This document shows, one piece after another, positions 1 to 5,935 of a stretch of 13,469 bases of DNA (within the stretch, counting starts at the first letter, position 1; the number at the start of each line of letters is the position of its first letter). The DNA comes from a bacterium 42_11 (GTDB lineage: Bacteria; Synergistota; GBS-1): the NCBI GenBank assembly GCA_001508835.1, contig LGFB01000011.1, positions 1 through 13,469 on the forward strand, in the 5' to 3' direction. A model generated the notes under the pieces. It worked only from the letters and a program-made list of their open reading frames with translations. It was not told the origin of the DNA and ran no database searches. The position numbers were made by a program, and so were the translations under genes.

Positions 1-116
1 CTTCAGAAGTAAAACTTCTTGTTATTCATGGTTTATTGCACCTTCTGGGTTATGATCACCTTTCCAAGGATGAGGAATTAATAATGCGCTCGAAGGAGAG
101 GGAATATTTAATATGA
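1..116 (+). CDS. ybeY: YbeY endoribonuclease, C-terminal tail (partial, 5' end outside window)
   Basis: Reading frame 3 is open from the window edge to TGA at 114-116 and gives the last 37 residues of a protein. They contain [11 protein letters not shown], the HxxxHxxxxxH zinc-binding signature of the YbeY/UPF0054 family, placed near the C-terminus as in the family, followed by a short acidic/basic tail. YbeY is a single-strand-specific metal-dependent RNase involved in 16S rRNA 3'-end maturation and ribosome quality control. All three metal-ligand histidines are present, so the visible part looks intact. It is 26 bp upstream of the CBS-domain membrane protein gene on the same strand and is probably co-transcribed with it. 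The assignment rests on the zinc motif and on its neighbours (era and cdd lie downstream, as is common). Confidence 0.9.
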   Translation, partial: SEVKLLVIHGLLHLLGYDHLSKDEELIMRSKEREYLI

Positions 117-142
117 TTGGGTAAAAGGAGAATGGCTTAGAG

Positions 143-1414
143 ATGGAACCTGTGGGTTCAGATCTATTGTTGTTATTTGTGTGTATTTCTCTCTCAGCCT
201 TTTTTTCTGCGGCCGAAACGGCCCTTATTTCTCTTAGTAAGACTAAAATTCTTGCACTTGTTAAAAATGACTCTACAAGGTCCAAAGCTTGGGAGAGCTT
301 TTTGAACGATCCTCAAAGGTTTTTGGTAACTATATTGATAGGGAATAATTTAGTCAATATAAGTGCTTCAGCTTTGGCTACTTCTTTATCTCTCAAATTA
401 CTCCCTAATATCGGTATAGGCTTAGCGGTTGGGTTAATGACCCTTGTAATCTTGGTCTTTGGGGAGATCACGCCTAAGGGGTTGGCTTTAAGGTATGCAG
501 AAAGGTTTTCTCGATATGTAATATATCTGATATATTTACTCTCCTTTGTGTGTTATCCAGCAGTAGTCGTATTTTCGAAGCTGGTAGACCTTTTGGGGGG
601 CTCTAAAAAGAAGTTCCTTTATCCTCTTGTTACAAGAGAAGAGTTGGAGCTTCTTCTTTCCAGAAGGGATGAAGTTGAATTGGAGGAGGAGGAAAGGAAA
701 ATAATAAGAAGTGTGATTAACCTTGAAGATAAGGTGGTTAGAGAAATTATGATACCTCGTCCTGATATGGTTTGCTTGGAGGCATCTACTCCTATTAAAA
801 GTGTGGTCAGAGTTATAAGCGAGTATGGACATTCAAGGATACCGGTTTATGAAGGTAATATCGATAATATAATTGGTGTTCTTTATGCAAAAGACTTAAT
901 TCCTTTGATGGCTGATGGTAAATGGGATGAAAAGGTTGGAAATGTTGTGAGAACGCCTTATTTTGTTCCTGAAACCAAGCTTGTCAAGGAGCTTTTTGAT
1001 GAGTTGAGGCAAAAGAAGATACATATAGCTATCGTGGTTGATGAATATGGAGGCACATCAGGTCTGGTTACAATGGAAGATATATTAGAAGAAATAGTGG
1101 GGGAGATAGAGGATGAATATGATAAGGAATTACCAGTTATAGAAAAGATAGGTGAAAACGTTTATGTAGTTGACGGTAGGATGAACTTAGAAGAGCTCCT
1201 TGAGTTGTTTGAAATAGAGCCTGATATGGAGTTAGACGAAAGGGAATATGATACGGTAGCGGGTTTGCTTTTTACCTTGTTTGTCAGAATACCTAAATCG
1301 GGAGAAGAGATATCATTTAAAGGGTTGAAACTAAAAGTTCTCGATGTTAAGAAAAACAGGATTAGGAAGGTAATGATTTCTAAAGAGAAGGAGGTTTTGA
1401 ATGAAGAAGCTTAG
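143..1414 (+). CDS. CNNM/CBS-domain membrane protein (CorC/HlyC/TlyC-like, putative divalent cation efflux)
   Basis: The 423-residue protein has the three-part layout of the hemolysin C/CorC family. The N-terminal CNNM (DUF21) membrane domain (about 1-150) has hydrophobic helices near 6-30, 60-80, 90-108 and 124-148, with the family hallmark [11 protein letters not shown] at 20-30 and FGEITPKG at 106-113. A CBS pair follows: CBS1 about 200-256 (IMIPRPDM then HSRIPVYEG) and CBS2 about 270-325, containing DEYGG at 300-304. A C-terminal CorC_HlyC domain occupies about 335-413. Members are linked to Mg2+ or Co2+ efflux and magnesium tolerance; the hemolysin name is historical. The ATG at 143 follows AAAAGGAG (123-130) at 12 nt, and an upstream ATG at 132 is closed by TAG after two codons. 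The gene overlaps the next one by 14 bp. In proteobacteria ybeY is also followed by a CBS protein (ybeX/corC), but that one lacks the membrane domain. Family is certain; substrate is inferred. Confidence 0.9.
   Translation: MEPVGSDLLLLFVCISLSAFFSAAETALISLSKTKILALVKNDSTRSKAWESFLNDPQRFLVTILIGNNLVNISASALATSLSLKLLPNIGIGLAVGLMTLVILVFGEITPKGLALRYAERFSRYVIYLIYLLSFVCYPAVVVFSKLVDLLGGSKKKFLYPLVTREELELLLSRRDEVELEEEERKIIRSVINLEDKVVREIMIPRPDMVCLEASTPIKSVVRVISEYGHSRIPVYEGNIDNIIGVLYAKDLIPLMADGKWDEKVGNVVRTPYFVPETKLVKELFDELRQKKIHIAIVVDEYGGTSGLVTMEDILEEIVGEIEDEYDKELPVIEKIGENVYVVDGRMNLEELLELFEIEPDMELDEREYDTVAGLLFTLFVRIPKSGEEISFKGLKLKVLDVKKNRIRKVMISKEKEVLNEEA
1388..1394 (+). promoter_or_regulatory. Strong Shine-Dalgarno site for the DUF502 gene
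   Basis: AAGGAGG lies 6 nt before the ATG at 1401, inside the last codons of the upstream CBS-protein gene. It supports this start and therefore the 14-bp gene overlap. Confidence 0.75.
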
Positions 1415-2072
1415 GCATTATTTCTTTGCGGGTCTCATTTTGGTGATACCCTCTACTATAACTATATATGTTTTTTACAGGGCTTTTCTATGGGTAGATG
1501 CAAATCTTGGCAAGATAGTTTTCAAGTTAACGGGGTATCAAGTTCCTGGCCTAAGCTTTCTCTTTCTTGGTTTGTTAGTGGTATTGACCATCTTTTTAGG
1601 AATGCTAACAGCTAATTATATAGGTAAAAGACTCGTTTCTTTCTTCGAAAACCTACTTTCCATGATTCCTTTTGTAAGAGGAGTTTATATGACAATAAAG
1701 CAGATACTTGAGATACTTTTGGTTAAAGGTGAGTCGTCTTTTAGGGAAGTTGTGCTTGTTGAATTTCCGAGGAAAGGTATGTATTGTATAGGATTCGTTA
1801 CCAATAGAATGTGCAAGGGGTTAGAATTAAAAGAGGATGACCTTCTCATAGTTTTTGTTCCTACGACTCCTAACCCGACATCTGGTTTTATGGTTCTTGT
1901 TCCTTCGAAGGATGTTATCCGATTGCCTATAACTTCAGAGCAGGCCATAAAACTTGTTATTTCTGGTGGGGTTTTAGCGAGGGAGATATTGGGAGAAGAT
2001 AAATATGTTTGGGAACTTAAAGGGAAAAGAGAACTGGATACTAGCATTTCTATTGATAATACTGGTTCTTAA
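1401..2072 (+). CDS. DUF502 family integral membrane protein (COG2928/COV-like)
   Basis: The 223-residue protein belongs to the DUF502 family of conserved membrane proteins, related to plant COV/LIKE-COV proteins; no biochemical function is established. It opens with a short basic stretch (MKKLRHYFF) and a first membrane helix at about 8-30 containing the typical IPSTITIYV, then a second helix at about 50-72. Family motifs follow: IPFVRGVYMTIKQ at 89-101, VFVPTTPNPTSGF at 151-163 and SGG at 188-190. The soluble C-terminal half is probably cytoplasmic. The ATG at 1401 has a strong Shine-Dalgarno site 6 nt upstream and overlaps the preceding gene by 14 bp. The last ~23 residues lie after the conserved core and are encoded by DNA that also encodes the start of the next gene (68-bp overlap). 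Many Firmicutes carry a DUF502 gene near era/recO/glyQ, so the location fits. Role: envelope-related at most, unknown. Confidence 0.88.
   Translation: MKKLRHYFFAGLILVIPSTITIYVFYRAFLWVDANLGKIVFKLTGYQVPGLSFLFLGLLVVLTIFLGMLTANYIGKRLVSFFENLLSMIPFVRGVYMTIKQILEILLVKGESSFREVVLVEFPRKGMYCIGFVTNRMCKGLELKEDDLLIVFVPTTPNPTSGFMVLVPSKDVIRLPITSEQAIKLVISGGVLAREILGEDKYVWELKGKRELDTSISIDNTGS
1991..1998 (+). promoter_or_regulatory. Shine-Dalgarno site deciding the DUF881 start
   Basis: GGGAGAAG is 6 nt before the ATG at 2005, inside the DUF502 gene. It supports the early start and the 68-bp overlap over later in-frame TTG (2053) or GTG (2098) codons, which would cut into or remove the membrane anchor. Confidence 0.65.
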
Positions 2073-3039
2073 TATCTTTTTCCTATTTAAGTTTGTGGAT
2101 ATTGGGGAGTTTAGTAGCAGGGTGGGAGAGCTCAAAAAGGCTAAAGGCATGGCTATTATTCTTCTCCAGTATTATGAGCTTTTGGCTAATCAATTTGGGG
2201 TTCAGCATTACCCCTCTGTAAGGAGCGCCTTAGCCAAGTTTAGGTTCGAAAGCGAGTCCGCTTTGACGGCGGAGGAAACGCTAAGTGCCGTTCTTTATTA
2301 CGGGAGCTTGGTTTATGAAACAATAATGAGGGAGGCCAGAAATTATCATTTGAATGAGATATTGAAAATAATTTCTTCGGACCCCAATGTTAAGAATTTT
2401 AAAGGGACTGCGGAAATAGTGATACAGGGAACAGGAAGTGGTAATAAAGTCCTATTAGAAGATGAGAAAAAACTTCTCTCGATGGAATCAGTGAGAAAGA
2501 TAGAAGAAAACCCATTTTTTAGAGGAGCCTATTCTTCCCTTAGAATAGAAATTGATAATGGGAATCCTATCATTGTTAATGAAGATTTATTGATGCAGAA
2601 GATTAATAAGCTTAAGGCGGAACTTGCAACTTTAAGAAATAGACTTGAAACTATAGCAAGTCTTGCGGGGTTTGCTCCCTTAGAGGGTGAAGGTATCATT
2701 ATAAGAATTTATGATGCAGAGAAGAAAGAAGGAGAGTCTAATATAATTCACGATAGTGACCTAAGGGATGTAGTTAATGAGCTTTTTGCTGCTGGTGCTC
2801 TGGGTGTTCAAATAGGTCAGGAAAGAGTGGTGACTCACACTTCTATAAGGTGTGTGGGGCCAGTGATTTTAGTTAACCATAGACCTATTCCTGTTGACCC
2901 GGTTGTTATAAGAGCGGTGGGAGATCCAGAAGTTTTGGCCTCCGCTTTAGAGCTTATAGAAAGAAGCTTGGGCTTATTTGGCATAAGGATTGAGGTTAAG
3001 AAAGAGGAAAGGGTGAGGCTTGTTGGTTACAGAAACTAA
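2005..3039 (+). CDS. DUF881 family membrane-anchored protein with an extended middle region
   Basis: The 344-residue protein has one N-terminal membrane helix (about 11-30) after a short basic segment. A coiled-coil-like stretch follows at about 195-218 (KINKLKAELATLRNRLETI), and then a C-terminal globular domain at about 225-342 that matches DUF881 (YlxW/YlxX-like): GEGIIIRIYDA, HDSDLRDVVNELFAAGA, TSIRCVGPVILVN and VIRAVGDPE. DUF881 proteins, common in Gram-positives and often near division genes, are thought to face outward from the membrane; their function is unknown. DUF881 proteins as I know them are about 230-280 residues with the coiled coil right after the anchor. Here about 160 extra residues (35-195) separate anchor and coiled coil, and I do not recognise them as a known domain. 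The ATG at 2005 is backed by GGGAGAAG at 6 nt; the start overlaps DUF502 by 68 bp and the end overlaps cdd by 20 bp. The DUF881 call is firm for the C-terminal third only. Confidence 0.8.
   Translation: MFGNLKGKENWILAFLLIILVLNIFFLFKFVDIGEFSSRVGELKKAKGMAIILLQYYELLANQFGVQHYPSVRSALAKFRFESESALTAEETLSAVLYYGSLVYETIMREARNYHLNEILKIISSDPNVKNFKGTAEIVIQGTGSGNKVLLEDEKKLLSMESVRKIEENPFFRGAYSSLRIEIDNGNPIIVNEDLLMQKINKLKAELATLRNRLETIASLAGFAPLEGEGIIIRIYDAEKKEGESNIIHDSDLRDVVNELFAAGALGVQIGQERVVTHTSIRCVGPVILVNHRPIPVDPVVIRAVGDPEVLASALELIERSLGLFGIRIEVKKEERVRLVGYRN
3004..3018 (+). promoter_or_regulatory. Purine-rich ribosome binding region for cdd
   Basis: GAGGAAAGGGTGAGG precedes tandem TTG codons at 3020 and 3023. 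The first half suits TTG 3020 (6 nt from GGG) and GGTGAGG suits TTG 3023 (4 nt). A TGA in the cdd frame at 3014 excludes any earlier start. Confidence 0.55.
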
Positions 3040-3415
3040 AAAGAGAGAATTAATAGAACTTGCTATCAGAGCTAAGGAAAGGGCTTATGCCCCTTATTCC
3101 AAGTTTAAGGTGGGTTCTGCTATTCTTGGAAAAAATGGAAGAGTTTTCCTTGGTTGTAACGTAGAGAATTCTTCTTACGGTTTAACAGTTTGTGCTGAAA
3201 GAGTTGCCTTATATAATGCCGTTTCTAACGGGTGTAAGAATTTTGAGGCTATTGCGGTTGTGGGGGATGGAGATTGCTATGCGTTTCCATGCGGTGCGTG
3301 TAGGCAGGTCTTGTATGAGTTCGAAGAAGATATGCTTGTTCTTGTCGGAAAGCCTGATGGCACTTTCCTTGAACAGCGATTAAAGGATTTAATTCCCTTT
3401 GGATTCAGGTTGTGA
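3020..3415 (+). CDS. cdd: Cytidine deaminase
   Basis: A 131-residue homotetramer-type cytidine deaminase that hydrolyses cytidine and deoxycytidine to uridine and deoxyuridine for pyrimidine salvage. The zinc site is complete: Cys58-Ala-Glu60 supplies one ligand and the catalytic glutamate, and PCGACRQ supplies Cys91 and Cys94. The substrate-binding N-terminal motif YAPYSKFKVGSA (23-34) and the GCNVENSSYG loop (45-54) are also intact. Length matches the short (~130 aa) bacterial class. The start is TTG: either 3020 or the adjacent TTG 3023, because an in-frame TGA at 3014 blocks anything upstream and no ATG precedes the conserved region. It overlaps the DUF881 gene by 20 bp, and its TGA (3413-3415) overlaps the likely era ATG by one base, so translational coupling is likely. 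The cdd-era adjacency is standard in Firmicutes. No abnormal residues seen. Confidence 0.96.
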   Translation: MLVTETKKRELIELAIRAKERAYAPYSKFKVGSAILGKNGRVFLGCNVENSSYGLTVCAERVALYNAVSNGCKNFEAIAVVGDGDCYAFPCGACRQVLYEFEEDMLVLVGKPDGTFLEQRLKDLIPFGFRL

Positions 3416-4332
3416 TGACGATGAATATGAAGAAAAAGGTAGGCTTTGTTACTTTGGTGGGCAGACCTAATGTAGGAAAATCTACTCTCATGAATTCCCT
3501 TTTAGGGAGAAAGGTTTCAATAGTTTCTCCTAAGCCTCAAACTACACGAACTCAGGTTAGGGGTATATTGACAAGACCTGAGGGACAAATTATTTTTGTT
3601 GACACTCCGGGAATTCACAAGCCTAAGCATCTTTTAGGCGAAGAGATGGTCAAAATGGCGGTCGAAGCTCTCGAGGGCGTAGACCTTATTTTGTATCTTG
3701 TGGAGGCTAGCGATCAAGAGATTTCTCCTGAAGATGAAATTATAATATCTCTGCTTCGCAAGGTTGACACTCCTAAATTCCTTCTGGTTAATAAAGTAGA
3801 TCTTTTGAAGTATAAGGAAGCTTTCTGGCGGGCGATAGAGCTTTATCAAGACAAGCTTTATTTTAGAGAAGTCATTCCCATTTCAGCTGCGAAGGGGACC
3901 AATCTCGATATTTTAGTGGAGAAAATCTTTCAGAACCTTCCTGAGGGGGAGTTTCTCTATCCCGAGGATATGGTTACCGACCAACCTTTAAGGTTCATGG
4001 TTGCGGAGGTTATAAGGGAGAAGCTTTTTGAGTTGCTCCATCAAGAAATTCCATATTCGGTAGCGGTGGTTTTAGAGGAGATGGAGGAAAGGAAAGGGAA
4101 AAACTTAGTTTATATAAGGGCTACCATATATGTGGAGAGAGAGTCTCATAGGAAGATAGTTATAGGGAGAGGCGGAAGCATGCTAAAGAGAATTGGTAGA
4201 ATGGCGCGGGAGGAAATAGAATACATTTTAGGTAAGAAAGTCTTTTTGGAGCTCTGGGTTAAGGTTAGGGAAGATTGGAGGCTTTCAGAAAGCGATGTTA
4301 GAAGGCTTGGATTTTCTGAGTATCAGGGGTGA
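3415..4332 (+). CDS. era: GTPase Era (16S rRNA binding, 30S assembly)
   Basis: An essential-type GTPase that binds the 3' end of 16S rRNA and acts in 30S ribosome assembly. Numbered from ATG 3415 (305 residues), the G domain shows G1 GRPNVGKS at 16-23, G2 switch region PKPQTTRTQVRG at 39-50, G3 DTPG at 63-66, G4 NKVD at 126-129 and G5 SAAKG at 157-161. The C-terminal type II KH domain (about 200-290) carries the RNA-binding GRGG loop at 251-254 and ELWVKVREDWR. Length equals the usual ~300 residues. Four possible starts are bunched (GTG 3412, ATG 3415, 3421, 3427). I chose 3415 because it overlaps the cdd stop by one base with a weak AGG at 3407-3409; the conserved core begins at KKKVGFV just after all of them. 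ybeY upstream serves the same rRNA-maturation step. Confident identification; only the exact start is uncertain. Confidence 0.97.
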   Translation: MTMNMKKKVGFVTLVGRPNVGKSTLMNSLLGRKVSIVSPKPQTTRTQVRGILTRPEGQIIFVDTPGIHKPKHLLGEEMVKMAVEALEGVDLILYLVEASDQEISPEDEIIISLLRKVDTPKFLLVNKVDLLKYKEAFWRAIELYQDKLYFREVIPISAAKGTNLDILVEKIFQNLPEGEFLYPEDMVTDQPLRFMVAEVIREKLFELLHQEIPYSVAVVLEEMEERKGKNLVYIRATIYVERESHRKIVIGRGGSMLKRIGRMAREEIEYILGKKVFLELWVKVREDWRLSESDVRRLGFSEYQG

Positions 4333-4356
4333 CCTTGTATTGGGATAGAACGGTTC

Positions 4357-5076
4357 TTGAGGCTGGAAACTATAATACTCAACAGAAAGGTTGTGAGGTC
4401 GGATAAAATTTTATCTGTTTTTTCTCGTGAGCTTGGCAAAATCGTTGTAGTAGCACCAGGTTGTGCTAAAGTTCCGAATCGCTTTGGTGGTGCGATAGAA
4501 CCTTTGAACTATGGGATATCAAATATTTATCGTTCCGTGGGAGGAAATTTTTATTTGCGGGAATACGAACTTAAAAAGCCTTTTTGGGAAATAAGGAGGT
4601 CCCTAAATAGATTGGAATCTGCTTTGTTTATTTTGTCTCTCGTTGATAAAACCTCTCCCTTGGAGTTGCCAGAGCCCGAACTTTTTGATACTCTACTTGT
4701 TTTCCTTGATCTAATTGATAGTGGTGGAGACCCCATTTTACTAAGGTATGCTGTGATATTAAAGATATTTCATTTTCTGGGTTTTTTACCGAGCCTTGAT
4801 ACCTGTTCTTCATGTAGTGGTAAAATTAGTAAAGAAGCTTTCGTAAAAGGAGATACTCCCATATTGGTATGTGGGAATTGCGCAGGTGAGGGTACCGCTT
4901 TAAAGCTCACAGAGGGGTTGAATCTTTTGCAAGAGATGCGAAGAAAGCCCTTGGCATTATGTGGGAGAATCAAGTATACATCAAGAGGATTGGAAGAGGT
5001 CATTACTTACTTAGAAATGCTTTTAAGGGGAGTTTTGGGAGGTGTTGGGCTTGAATTTTCAGGAAGTAATATTTAG
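4357..5076 (+). CDS. recO: DNA repair protein RecO
   Basis: RecO is the recombination mediator that, with RecR (and RecF), loads RecA onto SSB-coated single-stranded DNA. The 239-residue protein has the N-terminal OB-fold (about 1-80) with the typical opening [20 protein letters not shown] and [12 protein letters not shown], a helical middle, and a four-cysteine zinc module: Cys150-x2-Cys153 and Cys172-x2-Cys175. The start is a TTG at 4357: the only upstream in-frame codons run back to the era stop at 4330-4332 (same frame) and include no ATG/GTG/TTG. No clear Shine-Dalgarno sequence precedes it, so translation may depend on ribosomes leaving era 24 bp upstream. The 3' end overlaps glyQ by 26 bp. 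The era-recO pair is a widely conserved bacterial arrangement. The sequence is fairly divergent, as RecO usually is, but zinc motif, length and position agree. Confidence 0.92.
   Translation: MRLETIILNRKVVRSDKILSVFSRELGKIVVVAPGCAKVPNRFGGAIEPLNYGISNIYRSVGGNFYLREYELKKPFWEIRRSLNRLESALFILSLVDKTSPLELPEPELFDTLLVFLDLIDSGGDPILLRYAVILKIFHFLGFLPSLDTCSSCSGKISKEAFVKGDTPILVCGNCAGEGTALKLTEGLNLLQEMRRKPLALCGRIKYTSRGLEEVITYLEMLLRGVLGGVGLEFSGSNI
5037..5044 (+). promoter_or_regulatory. Shine-Dalgarno site deciding the glyQ start
   Basis: GGGAGGTG lies 6 nt before TTG 5051. An in-frame GTG at 5042 is part of this site itself, and TTG 5045 directly abuts it, so TTG 5051 is the best-placed start. Confidence 0.65.
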
Positions 5077-5923
5077 GCTTGAACGATTTTGGGCGGAGCA
5101 AGGCTGTGTTATTCAACAACCTTATGATATTGAAGTGGGAGCGGGAACTATGAATCCTGCTACTACTTTAAGGTCTTTGGGGCCAGAGCCTTGGCGTGTT
5201 GCCTATGTGGAACCTTCTCGGCGTCCCACCGATGGAAGGTATGGAGAGAACCCCAATAGACTTCAGCACTACTACCAGTATCAGGTTATATTGAAGCCTG
5301 CACCGGACGATATTCAGGAGCTTTACCTTAAGAGCTTAGAGGCTTTGGGAATAGACCCTAAAGAGCATGATATTAGATTTGTTGAGGATGATTGGGAAGC
5401 TCCCACCCTTGGAGCGTGGGGTATGGGATGGGAAGTATGGCTTGATGGAATGGAAATAACCCAGTTTACCTACTTCCAGCAAGTTGGTGGGATTGACTTG
5501 GATCCTATTCCAGTTGAGCTTACCTATGGGATAGAGAGAATAGCAATGTTTATTCAAAAGGTTAAATCTGTTTTTGAACTTAAGTGGGTTGGTTCTATCA
5601 CCTATGGCGATATTCACCATAGAGGGGAAGTCGAATATTCAATCTATAACTTTGAGGAAGCGGATATAGATATGCTTAGAAAGCTTTTTGAAATGTATGA
5701 GAGGGAGTCAGAAAGACTTATAGAGAAGGGCTTAGTTTTACCTTCCTATGATTATGTTCTAAAATGTTCTCACACCTTTAACCTTCTTGATGCGAGGGGA
5801 GCTATAAGTGTGGCTGAAAGGACAAACTATATTTCTAGGGTTAGAAATCTTGCAAGGAAGTGCGCTTTAGCCTACATGAAGCAGAGGGAAGAAATGGGCT
5901 TCCCCTTGCTTAACAAATTCTAG
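5051..5923 (+). CDS. glyQ: Glycyl-tRNA synthetase alpha subunit
   Basis: The catalytic subunit of the bacterial alpha2beta2-type glycyl-tRNA synthetase (class II), which forms glycyl-adenylate with release of PPi and charges tRNA-Gly together with GlyS. From TTG 5051 the protein has 290 residues, close to the family's usual 290-305. Visible hallmarks include [18 protein letters not shown] (16-33), [16 protein letters not shown] (55-70, motif 2 region), [16 protein letters not shown] (109-124), [11 protein letters not shown] (137-147) and the motif 3 region [10 protein letters not shown] (157-166); the C-terminus ends GFPLLNK as in homologues. Earlier in-frame starts (GTG 5042, TTG 5045) would add only three or two residues but collide with the Shine-Dalgarno site. 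The gene overlaps recO by 26 bp, and glyS starts 12 bp after its stop. No missing key residues noticed. Confidence 0.97.
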   Translation: MNFQEVIFRLERFWAEQGCVIQQPYDIEVGAGTMNPATTLRSLGPEPWRVAYVEPSRRPTDGRYGENPNRLQHYYQYQVILKPAPDDIQELYLKSLEALGIDPKEHDIRFVEDDWEAPTLGAWGMGWEVWLDGMEITQFTYFQQVGGIDLDPIPVELTYGIERIAMFIQKVKSVFELKWVGSITYGDIHHRGEVEYSIYNFEEADIDMLRKLFEMYERESERLIEKGLVLPSYDYVLKCSHTFNLLDARGAISVAERTNYISRVRNLARKCALAYMKQREEMGFPLLNKF

Positions 5924-5935
5924 GGGGGTATAGAT

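Noticed and set aside
22..285. 87-codon - strand frame at the left edge
   Set aside because: It is antisense to the conserved ybeY zinc motif and the start of the CNNM domain; no family resemblance.
1685..2047. 120-codon open frame on the - strand across DUF502
   Set aside because: Antisense to a gene with clear family motifs, low-complexity Ser/Thr-rich translation, no independent support.
3568..3596. TTGACA-17 bp-TATTTT promoter-like pair inside era
   Set aside because: Ten of twelve consensus matches, but similar pairs occur at 3764-3792 (era) and 11929-11957 (dgt, TTGACC-17-TATATT), all in conserved coding sequence. In A+T-rich DNA such hits are expected by chance, so none is called, although the dgt one could be tested as a promoter for hppA.
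5042..5044. GTG 5042 as the glyQ start
   Set aside because: It is the last part of the GGGAGGTG Shine-Dalgarno sequence itself; TTG 5051 is properly spaced and gives the expected N-terminus.
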